From the NCBI GenBank assembly GCA_963971305.1, contig OZ020305.1, forward strand, positions 10,449,001-10,513,000: a stretch of DNA of 64,000 nucleotides, written 5' to 3'. Positions 23,291 through 34,500 of the stretch are shown piece after piece. The translations under genes were made by a program, and so were the position numbers. Below the pieces are notes generated by a model. That model was not told the origin of the DNA. It ran no database searches and was given only the letters and a program-made list of their open reading frames with translations. Source of the stretch: Arcuatula senhousia. Lineage: Eukaryota; Mollusca; Bivalvia; Mytilida; Mytilidae. Within the stretch, counting starts at the first letter, position 1; every line of letters starts with the position of its first letter.

Positions 23291-24277
23291 TGTATTTTTC
23301 AAGTGGAAGAAGTACTGCACATTGACTATCCAAGCTAACTGGGAGCAGGCCAGCATGAAAAGATTAACAACGAGATCCTGCTTACAAATTTATTTTCAAA
23401 TAAGCTTGCATGACGTGACAGGGTTTTATCAAACACCTGTATATGTAAAGTGTACTTCATTTGCTTGCAGGGGCATTTAAAAAACAGGCAAAGTTTCAGC
23501 TAGGGCAATATTAAAGACTATGAACAATGCTGATTTATTACAAAGACATTTCTCACAGACTGCAAATTCGATAGAAGTTTGCATGGAGTTAACCCTTTCC
23601 TACATAAATCCACCATTCGACGCCTCTGTGTCATTTTATTGACCCCTATTTTTGATCCGCTCTACCCTTCAAACCTCCGAGTAAAAGCATGATCTGAGCA
23701 ATTTGAATTGGTGCCTAAAAAAAATAACCGCGCGGTTAGAGACTAAAATATGTTTCAGGGGTTTCCAAAAGGGGGACTTCCCCCCTTTTGTCAGGGGGTC
23801 GAGCTTCGCCGCCAAGATAATTTTTTAAACGTCAGAACTGTAACAATTGCTCCCAAAATTACCTCAGATGACATATTTTAAAAACATCTAGGTTAGAGAA
23901 CAATTGGACTTACCCATAATAAAAAAAAATAAAGTTTAAAATTTGTAGTCAAATGATGAACAAGGCCATTTTTTACCTTTTATGGCCAGTCCTGATTATC
24001 ATAGCAACCAAGAAAATGGCTGTTGAAACCTGTATCAATAGACCCTTGGCCAGTGAACAGCTTCACTAAGTGTCAGGACCTTTGGGTAAAAAATAAAAAA
24101 ATTACAGCATTTTTATTTTTTTGCCTTTTTTTCATTGGGCATTTTTGCGATTATTTCACTGTTGTTCATGGAGGAAAGGGCTGACATAAGCTTATTCCTT
24201 GTTGTCAGAGTACAAATACCAAAACGGCCATAAAGCAGCTAATTACATATGCTGCATATGCATATTTTATGGAGTTA

Positions 24278-24447
24278 CTGTGGTTTCATTATTATTTGTA
24301 GGGTATCAATTTCCGTGGTTTACATGGGTGGCTTTGATATCCAACCAAAATGAAATTTGACATTGCTCTGCATGTTGCAGACTTCAGAACCACGAATTGA
24401 AGAATCCACGAACTGATGAAACCACGAATATTGATACCCAAGAAAAT
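24278..24447. mobile_element. TA-flanked hairpin MITE, CTGTGG family, copy 1 (right end damaged)
   Basis: Left end TACTGTGGTTTCATT, then GGGTATCAATTTCCGTGG pairing with CCACGAATATTGATACCC at the right. Same family as 32028-32235 and 60953-61140. Confidence 0.7.
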
Positions 24448-24584
24448 AGATAAACCTTTCATCAGCAGCATTTGTATCTAAACATTAGAAGGTCATAAAC
24501 CAAAAGTATTGACCGAAAAGCAATCAAACCAAAAAGTTCGAATAGGGAAGTCAAATCTAAAACCGAGGATATCGAAATATATCT

Positions 24585-24965
24585 TAACTCAAGAAGTTTT
24601 ACGGAAGACATCATGCACTTATAGACAAATATGGGATTTCGATCTCTCAGATGAGTGTAGATGTTGGTTTGTCATAGGGTGTTGTTTTGTCTTCCTTGAC
24701 CGAATTTGACACGCTGAATGGACTATTGGCAACGCGACGGGTATGCTATAGCAAGCAGGAACTGCTTACTCTTCCAGAGCACATGAATTCACTCTTGTTA
24801 CGACTTGATTGATATATTGATATTGATATTATTATTTTGTGTTTCCATGTTTTACATGTTGTCTTTTTTGTCCCGTGCTTGTTGGTGTTTACTGGTTTTG
24901 TCTCTGCCCTTTCGGACTTTTGACATTAGGATACCCCATCGGTACCTCTGTCTCTTTCATACACT
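24585..24965 (+). mobile_element. 5'-truncated PLE fragment (subfamily a)
   Basis: Begins in the region encoding FYGRHHALIDKYGISISQMS, stop after DVGLS, followed by the subfamily a tail (CATGTTTTACATGTTGTC, GTTTACTGGTTTTGTCTCTG, ATACCCCATCGGTACC). About 540 bp upstream of the main PLE. Confidence 0.8.
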
Positions 24966-25114
24966 TTCAAGAATATGTCCAAAAGACAAAGTGTCGCATA
25001 TCGCAACATTTGAGAAAGACGGAAGACCAGACGAGGAATCAATAACACAAACCCTAATTTCCCTACTTTCATAGATTGGACATTAAGTATTAAAGTATTA
25101 GATTTATAATGAAT

Positions 25115-25320
25115 AAAGGTAATAACAAAACTACCGAACTTGAATGATCAATCTCATAGTCCAGAGAAAATGACAAAAACGAATCAGTCATACCGGAGAA
25201 TTGGTGGATCGCAATGGTCCTGACTTGTTACAGGCATTTCAAACGATATGGTGGGTTAAACCAGGTTTTATGGCACCAAACCTCCCTCTTCCATTGCGAT
25301 CTTAGGATCCGGTAATGACC
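25115..25320 (+). repeat. Dispersed repeat shared with 57135-57300
   Basis: AACAAAACTACCGAACTTGA, ATGATCAATCTC and GGCACCAAACCTCCCTCTTC with GATCTTAGGATCC; the complement of 57135-57300 has the same order. It lies just before the PLE ORF but also occurs without it, so probably is not a PLE part. Confidence 0.65.
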
Positions 25321-25503
25321 ATAGAACACAACATAGTTGTGAGACACCATAGGGATATTGAGGTGATCATCTCAGTACAGTATAAATGATTCATCGCACT
25401 TTTTGTATATAAATGAATTTCAGTGAATATTAACAAATCGTTCCAAAAAGGAAGTTTATACACCTTTATTACCTTATAAAATATATTCACCATTATTTAA
25501 ATA

Positions 25504-26563
25504 ATGTCTGATTTTAAATCTAACTGCATTCCAGGTGAAGTAAAACTATGGAAGCCCGTAAGTGGCAAAAAAAAAAGAAGACAACCACCTACATACATGT
25601 ATGACGACGCCACTTATTATTTCGCAATCAACTGGAACCATAATTTCAAAACAATTATGGATTCAGTTGAAGACTATGCCAGAAAATGGGCCAAAAAAGA
25701 ACATGAAAAAGAAAGCGACGTTCTTTCTGAGTGGGTAAAGTATGTGAGGTCGTTAGTTTTGAAAAGGATTAACTCTTTGAAAGGCTCGATGAGCACCAAG
25801 GCAACATCTATTTTCAACAACCCTGATGTTGCGAAGACATTGTCCACCTTACATGACAAATATGTTGTCGTACCTGCTGATAAAGCGCCTAACAACATCA
25901 TTTTCGTATGCAAAAGACACTATATTGATTGTTTAACAGCTGAATTAGGGGTTGGTTGTACTAGCAAAAGCACCACATATACAACAACAACACTGTCAAA
26001 GGAGGAAATAATCAACAATCATAATTCTGTAATTTCTTCCTTTGGCATTTCTGTTGACAAAAAGAACGATGACGTTCCATCCTTGTATTGGATTCCAAAG
26101 TTACATAAAACTCCATACAAGCAACGATTTATTGCTGGGTCATCCAAATGTACAACTAAGCCTCTTTCAGTTTTGTTAACATCAATATTGACGGCAATAA
26201 AATCAAGCCTTCAAAAGTATTTCGATTGTTGTTACTCTAGAAATGGCGTCAATCAAATGTGGATTCTCAAAAATTCTAAAGAACTGATGGAAAATCTCCA
26301 TTCTAAGTCATTTTCATCATGTAATAGCATTAAAACGTTTGATTTCTCTACATTATATACTTCAATTCCACATTCACAATTAAAATCTCGTTTGGCACAG
26401 CTGATTAAACGTAGCTTTATCAAAAAGAATGGAAAACGCAGGTACATGTATTTGGTAGTCGGTTATAAAAAAGACTTACTTTGTCATCCAAGAGTCTAGC
26501 AAGAAAAACAAATTTACAGAAGATCAAATAATAGAAATGCTCAACTTTTTAATCGACAACATA
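25504..26563 (+). pseudogene. PLE reverse transcriptase, N-terminal and finger/palm part
   Basis: 331-codon open frame to 26499 plus continuation in another frame to 26563. Basic N-terminus (SGKKKRRQPP), VVVPADKAPNNIIFVCKRHY, the PLE/telomerase-like PKLHKTPYKQRFIAGSSK and the palm block FDFSTLYTSIPHSQLKSRL. Near 26472 one extra base (GACTTACTTTG) shifts the frame; after it the reading YFVIQESSKKNKFTEDQIIE resumes the family sequence. Dead by frameshift and insertion. Call as Penelope-like is by motif, not by search. Confidence 0.85.
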
Positions 26564-27178
26564 AATTTGGTAAATTTGCATTATGGGCAGCATATTGTAG
26601 CTTGTCCAGGTTACACACTCCCATCAATGTACTTCTTTTTTTTTTCATGTTTTTCAACGTATTACATGCTTTTGAATAGCTACATGTATCAAAAATGAAT
26701 AATCATTTTCCTTATCTTGAATATACATAGTAACTTACATTACATATGAATACTAAATAATCCACGCGTATATATATTTGCATTAATCACAACTGTATAA
26801 TTTTGATGTTCTATTGACAGCACGTGGTCCAGCAAAACATTTAAAATACACTTCTATTTATCTCCAATGATGCGTGAAAAGTAAAACAAAAAGTCACGAA
26901 GTTTAAAAGGTAGAACTTAAGACAAAATACATGTAGCTATTACTGTTAACATTGATACAAAAAATAATGAATGATTTTAATATATTTTAACCAGTGATTT
27001 GTTAAAGATGAATGAAACATTATAAGAAGGGAGTATTTTTGCTAACTCTTGCGCTATCCCTGGGCGTAAGGGGTGTAGAAAGCAGGGAAACCCTTTACTG
27101 CTAGCCTGGGCGTAAAGGGTAAATGTATTGCAGGAGTTTGTAAATAAACTATGTATATATCTCAAAAAAAAAAAAAAA
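26564..27178 (+). mobile_element. Poly(A)-tailed retroposon inserted in the PLE RT
   Basis: Flanked by AATCGACAACATA at 26551-26563 and again at 27179-27191 (13-bp target duplication). Ends in about 18 A preceded by AATAAAC some 25 bp upstream. Content is non-coding as far as can be read, compatible with an mRNA 3' part, a SINE or a 5'-truncated LINE. Confidence 0.85.
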
Positions 27179-27929
27179 AATCGACAACATATTTGTACAG
27201 TTTGGTGGACGTGTTTTTCAGCAAACAATAGGTATCCCAATGGGCACAAATTGTGCACCATTGCTTGCCGATTTGTTTCTTCATTCATATGAAGCAGACT
27301 TCTTACAATCACTTCTAGACAAAAAGGACCGCAAACTTGCTTTATCCTTCAATCTCACATTTCGTTATATTGATGATGTCCTTTCACTAAACAATCCTCG
27401 ATTTGGTGACTATTTACATCTCATATATCCGAAGGAACTTGAGGTAAAGGACACTACAGATTCTAGATGGTCTGCTTCATATTTGGATCTATTTCTCGAA
27501 ATTGACACACAAGGAAGGCTTTGTAAAAGGCTCTATGACAAACGTGATGACTTCAACTTTCCAATAGTTAACTTTCCCTTTCTGTGTAGCAACATTCCGT
27601 CCGCTCCAGCATATGGAGTTTACGTATCACAATTGATTCGTTATTTCAGAGCATGTGGGGAGTACAACGACTTCCTTGATAGAGCTACACGGCTGACAAG
27701 CAAATTGTTAACACAGGGGTACGTTGCGGAAATTTTACGGACGACATCATGTGCTTGTATGCAAATACGGGATTTCTATCTCTCAGATGAGCACAGATGT
27801 TGGTTTGACGTAGAGTTTTGTAATGTCATCCTTTCCGGATTTGACCAACACTTAATCGATCTTAGGCAACGTGACGGGTGTGCTATATACTCTTCCGGAG
27901 CACCTGAGTTCACTCTCGTTTCGACTTGA
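27179..27929 (+). pseudogene. PLE reverse transcriptase, catalytic C-terminal part
   Basis: [34 protein letters not shown], catalytic FRYIDDVLS (YIDD at 27366-27377), LELEVKDTT-type block, [30 protein letters not shown] block and [20 protein letters not shown]. After KLLTQGY the frame shifts near 27720. The expected LRKFYGRHHVLVCKYGISIS is found in another frame, ending DVGLT stop. Confidence 0.88.
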
Positions 27930-28356
27930 GTTCGCGTTGCTGAATGCGGTTTTGTTGTTATGTGTGTGTGTGTTTCATGTTGTTATGTGGTTTGTTTTGT
28001 TGTGATGATTTTTTGTCTGCCGGTTTTGTCTTTGTCTTCACGGTTTTATGATACTGATTACCCCTTTGGTACACCTTTGCTTCTGCCATATATAACTCAT
28101 CGGGCGGTCGAAACGTGTTCTGTCGCGACCGCTACTTAATTATAATCACAAAGAACACTTTAGTTTTTTGACACACCGGCAAACTATTCTTAACAATCAC
28201 CTTCATATGTAATAAATAACTGTATACTAATTCCTCCTTATTTATCACTATTTGGTTTGAATCAGAATATATATATTATATTTATATCATTATTACATGA
28301 AAAATAAGCCAAAAGAGAACAACAAAACTCCATTACTTCCGTCAATTTACGATCTA

Positions 28357-28562
28357 CTAATGAAAGAATCCAAATAGAAATGAAACAAAAGCTACTAATA
28401 ATATAGCATTAAGGTTTAAGAATTTCTTAACCCATTTCGGTTCATAGTCTCCATTATACACACGTCTTTCCTCCTCCAACATTTCTCGTGTCTTGTGACT
28501 AGTTTTAAAACTCGAAAAACAACAAATAATGTTGTAAACTCTATGTCGTAGTGATGTGTAAT
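28357..28562 (-). CDS. Gene B exon 15 (last helix and stop)
   Basis: 206 bp from the CTTAG acceptor. Joins the GAA G of exon 14 to give [12 protein letters not shown], then [36 protein letters not shown] and a terminal GFFH before TAG. Order and spacing match the SGLT C-terminus. The 4.3-kb intron before it is filled by repeats. Confidence 0.9.
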
Positions 28563-31500
28563 CTAAGAAAAAATAAAAAAAGTAAAACACATTAATCATT
28601 ATTAGTGTCATTTTTACAGAGTCCAACCAGCCATCGTTGTGCAGCAAAATATTCAGGTTTCTAGAATTTGAAAAGAAAAGCATACTTTTGAATTAAAAAA
28701 TTATATAAGATGTCCCTGTAAACAGATGAAAAATTCTAGTAGAAAATCATTAAAATCAATGGTCTATTACTAAGAATTCTTGGCGTTTCTCATCCATTTT
28801 TTCTTACTTCATGTGAAAATTTCTTGGAGATGAAGGAGTCTAAGTTTTAGTGTGTGAATTAGTCCAAATTAAAGTGGTTAGTGCGCAGTGGAAAATGCTT
28901 TACGTGTTAACAATTTTGTTTAATCTATATCATTCTAAAATGTCTAGACTAAGAGAATTGATATAAGAACAAGAGGCTCCCAGGAGCCTGAATCGCTCAC
29001 TTGACATATGTGCCTGTAATATAGGTTATTAGGCAGAATCTATTTGACATTGAAAGGGTCATAGGTTTAATAAAGGGGTCATCTGACAATATAGTTGAAC
29101 TTAATGTAGTAATGATTTTACAGAATAATATTTTAGCAATTGAAACCTTTAAACGATTTTCAAATACATGAAATATAGGGTCTAAATATACTCAATGGCA
29201 TATGCAGCTTCCGACAAATTTTGCTCATGCTGCAAATTAGTTTATACAAATTTTAAATTTTAAAATTTCAATAGGAGTTCAATAAATGCATCATATTTAA
29301 AGTAATTGTGCCTATATATTCATTCAGTTCCAATATAAAACATTTATCATGTTAAAACTTTTTTTTGGGGGGGGGGAGTAATTACATGGTATTACATTTT
29401 TATACAATTTAGACAACTGAGATTTAAGTTTTATACGAGCTGATGTTTAATAACAGTGATTCCGGAGGTATTTTTACTTTTCCCGGACCGAACATACATT
29501 TTGGTGCATGTGTGCTAACATTTCAATTTAAAATTCCTAAAATCTTTGCTGGACCGAATCAGTTTTTGCTGGACTTGTCTGACAGCCTGGCAAAGCTTCG
29601 GAATCACTGTAATGATTCAATGGAGCGTTCAATATCACCCAAATTCCAATTCTACTTCATGCAGCATGTAAATTTAAACCATTTTGCAGAGTATATTGTT
29701 AGCTTCTGTAAAAATGTTACAAATACTAGTGACTGTATTGTTTTATTCTTTCTGTGTGATCATGTCCCGATATTTGTTGTGAAGTCTCTACACTGAACAG
29801 AAGAACGCGACAATATAGGTTTGAACTAAAATAAAGAAGGAATGTGTCCATTGATGCCTCCGCTGTCCCAAAATAGGAACTTGAAGTCCGGCAGGTCTAA
29901 AAATCCCTAAAGACTTACAACGTACATATTTATTCTTACGGATCTACTTATGGACGAATCCAACACCTCTAAAATATCCCTCTTCCATATGTTTCAAGGT
30001 AAACACAGGATCAAACAAAATTGAAGAACTAGACGAACTCTAATTAATTTATGATGCAAATTGCAAATTTACACTGGTTTGAGCATTGACCGCTTACTTC
30101 ACATTTGGTGATTGTAGTAACACCTGTTGTAAATTCACAGTACTTTGACAGGTTAGACACCTGCGGTGCGGCAGTCCAGTATGATCACTGAACCTTCAAA
30201 CGACTGTAAGTACCTGCAGCTTCAATCAACATGAAATAAAGTAATACACAAACCACGGGATGTATTAATTTACAACCCTTATTTTATGCCAAATTTCGGA
30301 ATGTAACGTTTATCTGAATTTCAATGAAAAAAAAAATATAAATAAAAGATAAAATCATAATACAGTAAACCAGAGATAAAATCAGAATAGAGTAAACCAG
30401 AATATCAGTCTTAATTAAGTCTTTTTTTTTTCTTTCTGAACATTGAGCTCCGGAAAGGGCTTTTGTCTGGGTAGGAAAAGACCTTTGCCTGTTGGGTGCT
30501 AAATAACGCAAAGTTAAATGGGTCCGCGGCCGGTTAACGTTGCAGGGGCAGATTCAGACATTTTCGAAAGGGGGTTTCGCATTGTGGCTCCAGACCTATT
30601 TTGCTTAACTACACGAAAATTAAAAAAAGAATTCGGAGAAAAGGGGGGTTCCGAACCCCATGTATCCGCCAATGAGTCGTAGTAATGTAAAAATGCACAG
30701 AGCAAACTTTATTTCTGCCGCCACGACTAACAAGCTTTACAGACTGACTGCTCTAAAAAAATTCTAATTCATGAAAATTATTTCAAAATATTTCTGTTGG
30801 TTACTGCGGTCAAATTTATTCATAAAAATGAATTTTAAAGAACTGTCAATTTAATTTTAACAACTCTCTTGTTTTGTTTTTTTTTACTATATTATACCAC
30901 CGTTTTAATATGCAATGATGGACCAGTGGCCCGTGTGACGTCAAGCCTCGTTTTGGGCTCAATCGCCGATTATTTTTGGCATATTTCAGAGGTCATAAAC
31001 AAATGCCTTAAAAGTGGTATTTTAAGGTGTATATCAACAAAACAAGGGCGTACATCATATTTAATAACATTTTATGACAGATTTTTATCATAATATAAAA
31101 AAGTGAAAAATCGTGTCCAGTCTCCTTTCAACATTCTAAGAGGAATAACCCGTAAATGAACAGTATTACAATCTTGACCTTATTTCATATTTTGTAGATT
31201 ATGATGTGCTTAACAATATGTAATTTACATTTCTTAAATATCTCATATACATTTTAAGATGTATAGCTTAAAACATTTTGTAAGTGCAAAATTCATAAAA
31301 AAATAAAATAAAAGGGCAGTTACTCTTTCTTGGGTTAATGTCAAAATTTCAGGGCTGGGTGATCATAAGGTGTTGATCACTTTTGTTCTCAAGCAGAATT
31401 TAAAAATCTGTCATTCTTTTTGAGTATTTAGAAGAAAAAAATACTGCAATTTATCCCAATGTTCTATTTTTAGCCACAGTGGCCATGTTTAACAACCAAT

Positions 31501-34500
31501 CCAAAATCGCAACAACAGTTCTATACACATAATGCCAATAAATAACCATAATAAGTTGGGTTTCAATTGGACTTAAGGTGTTAGAGGAGTTAACGTTTTC
31601 AATGCAATCAGAAAATGCTGTGAAAATAATCAATTTTGATGTTCTAAGGGGAATAGCCCCTAAAAGAAAGGGTCCTTCATCGTTGACCCTATACATTTTT
31701 TGTAGATCTTAATTAAATATCTCAAATATAGTAGATGGTTTTTAAGACATTGAGCTCAATAGATGCAAAATTAGCAAAAAATTAACAAAAAGGACAATAA
31801 CTCCTACATGGGTTGTTGGATCTTCTTCAAAAGCTGGTAGATCTTGAGGTGCTGATCACTTTTGTTATCAATAAAAGATTAAAAATCTGTAACCATTTTT
31901 GAGTTATTTGCAAAAAAAAACCCTGCAATTTTCCCCTATGTTGTATTTTTAGCCACAGCGGCCATGTTTTACAACCAATCAAAAATCCCCACATCAGTTC
32001 TATACACCTAATGCTAATAAATAAATACTGTGGATTCATTTATTTTCGTGAGTACCAATTTTCGTGGTTTAATGAAAAAGCGTTAGTTCGTAGATTCTTT
32101 AATTCGTAGTTTTTAAGTTTGCAGCATACGTATCAATGTTTAATTTCCTATTCGAGGGAAATCAAATTTCGTGTGTCAAGGCCATCCACGAAAACCACGA
32201 AAATTGATAACAAACAACAAAATATGAAACCACAGTAATCAAAGTGTGGTTCCAATTGAACTTAAAGTGTCAGAGGAGTTAACGTTTTCAATGTAATGAG
32301 GAAATGCTGTGAAAATGCTCAATTTTGACGTTCTAAGGGCAATAACCGCTTAACATATTTTGTAGATCTTGATGTGCTTAACAATATGCATTTTAAATTT
32401 CTCAATTATCTTGTATAATGTTCAAGATATTGAGCTAAACAGGTGCAAAATTTGCCAAAATTCTACAAAGAAGGCAATGACACCTACATGGGGTTGTTGG
32501 ATTTTCTTTAAGATTTCAAGGTAGGTAGATCTTTAGTTGCTGATTACTTTTACCTTTTTGATATCTGTAGCTATTTTTAAATTATTTACCAAAAAAAACC
32601 CCAGAATTTTACCCCTATGTTCTATTTTTAGCCACGGCGGCCATGTTTTACGACGAATTTAAAATCCCCACATCAATTCTACGCACCGAATACTAATAAA
32701 CAACCATACAAAGTTGGACTTATGGTGTCAGAGGAGTTAACGTTTTAAAAAGTTGACGGACGGACGCCAAGTGATGACAAAAGCTCACATGACCATTCGG
32801 GTCAGGTGAGCTAAAATTGTAACCCAAAATGCAACTTGTGTGACAGAAAAAAAAATGAAGTAACAGACTTGTTGATATACCTTACATATTTATTTACCTT
32901 CATTTTCTTCAAGTTTATCATTTTCATTTTCCATTTCTAGTTTGTTATCGTCGCTACTCATCATTTGATCGTCTTTTTCGTCCGGGTCGTCTTCATCGTC
33001 GCTTTCTACCCTCGGATCGATGCTGTTCCTTGTGCTCCATGTAACTCTGTTAAGCTGTGATAAATATCGATTGTTTTGTTTGTTCAATGTCCAATCGACA
33101 GTATTTCAGTAATAATGAGGAAAAGAACAAATTGAACCAACAACGTTAATTGTGTAGAACCACTTAGGACACAGACACATATATGTTATGCATAAACGGT
33201 CACTGTACGACCCCAAACCAATTTTAGAAAATCTACCCATTCACAAGGCAGGCCAATATACTTTCAATACACCTTAGGCCAATGCATTCAGAAAACGAGG
33301 AAACCCTCGGCAAACTGCTCACACAATCTTAGACAATTTCCTATGGTGATTGACAATGATTTTCAAGAATGTGGCAATACTACATAATCACGCCATTTTT
33401 TACGATTGCTATTTTCAGGTCTATAATGATAATATGAACAATCACTAGTAAGTACTATTTTTAGTATAAAAGATATTGTTCCAGGGGTTGATGCAGGATA
33501 TATATTTAAGGCCCTGTCTTTCAAATGCATACGTAACATTAAATGCATGAAATGATCATAAATTACCTTTTCCTTAGGTCTTGGCGGAGTAAAGAAGCTT
33601 ACAACAACACACACCGTAAACGTCACCACAGAAACGATTATTGAGAAGTACAGGAAATGTACTTTAAACAGAACAGGTGGGCGTGATTCCGGCTCACCAC
33701 ATGCTGGTTTTGGGTAAGATAAGTCTATAACCATTCTGGTGAAACCTGTTACTAATCCGGCAATAAGTCCCCAAAATGCTCCCTTAAAAAGAAAGCGTAG
33801 TCACAGAAATAACATCAGAGTTTTATATCCTCTCATTTTTGGGGTTGGCAATTCAAAAAGCATCATGGGTATGGTTTTTCATACTAAACACAGCCCTTTA
33901 TTTAAATCTCCTCTTTCTGGATTTGACCAACACTTAATCGATCTATGGCAACGTGACGGGTGTGCTATAGCAAGCAAGAACTGCTTACTCTTCCGGAGCA
34001 CCTTAGTTCACTCTCGTTTCGATTTGAATTCGCATTGCTGAGTGCGATTTTGTTGTTATGTGTGTGTGTGTTTTATGTTGTTATGTGGTTTGTTTTGTTG
34101 TGATGATTTTTTGTCTGCCGGTTTTGTCTTTGTCTTTACGGTTTAATGATACTGAATACCCCTTGGAACACCTTTGCTTTTTCCGTGGTAATCCCCGAAC
34201 TATCAGGTTAAAATAACAGAGACTTTGTTCAGTACCCTAATTATATTAGCGAGAGTTATTGTTAATGATCTTGCTGTCTGTACTCAAACTTAATTCTTCG
34301 AAGAAATATATGAAAGGTATCTAACAATTGCATAAATAATTAAAAACAGCTTCCACATGAAAATATACTCTGCAAAAAAAGTTACGCATAGATAGAAAAT
34401 TCCCCGTAGGTTTAATGCAAATCGAAACAATTTCAAAACATTATTGCCAAGCTGTTCTCCAACGGATTTTCACGAAATAAAATCCAGTAAAAAGAAAACA

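Larger units (their letters stand above)
20886..24250. other. A/B intergenic region, left part
   Basis: Between gene A upstream flank and the PLE cluster. Apart from PLE tail fragments (21660, 22455-22998, 23215) I recognise no gene. Around 23740-23820 there is a GC-richer stretch with a small inverted repeat (GGGGGACTT / CCCCCCTTT-type) of unknown origin. Confidence 0.5.
25504..28090 (+). mobile_element. Near full-length, broken Penelope-like element
   Basis: Holds the RT open frames 25504-26499 and 27240-27929, a frameshift near 26472, a poly(A) retroposon at about 26564-27178, a second frameshift near 27720, and a 3' tail with GGTTTTGTCTTTGTCTTCAC and CCCCTTTGGTACACC. The tail is the template for several truncated copies in the window. 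No GIY-YIG endonuclease motif was found downstream of the RT. It lies between genes A and B, about 270 bp past the gene B stop, in antisense orientation. Confidence 0.8.
28563..32897. other. Gene B intron 14
   Basis: Holds the start of a GGCTCCCAGGAGCC element at 28972, an unrecognised 117-codon open frame (29443-29796, plus), and the tandem GGCCATGTTTTA array 31100-32812 with a nested MITE. Minor GC-rich dispersed sequence at 30530-30670. No other gene seen. Confidence 0.55.

Noticed and set aside
29443..29796. 117-codon plus-strand open frame in gene B intron 14
   Set aside because: No recognisable domain, codon pattern or partner exon. Listed only as unexplained content of the intron.
33739..34041. 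100-codon plus-strand frame
   Set aside because: Antisense to gene B exon 13 and then runs into a PLE tail fragment.
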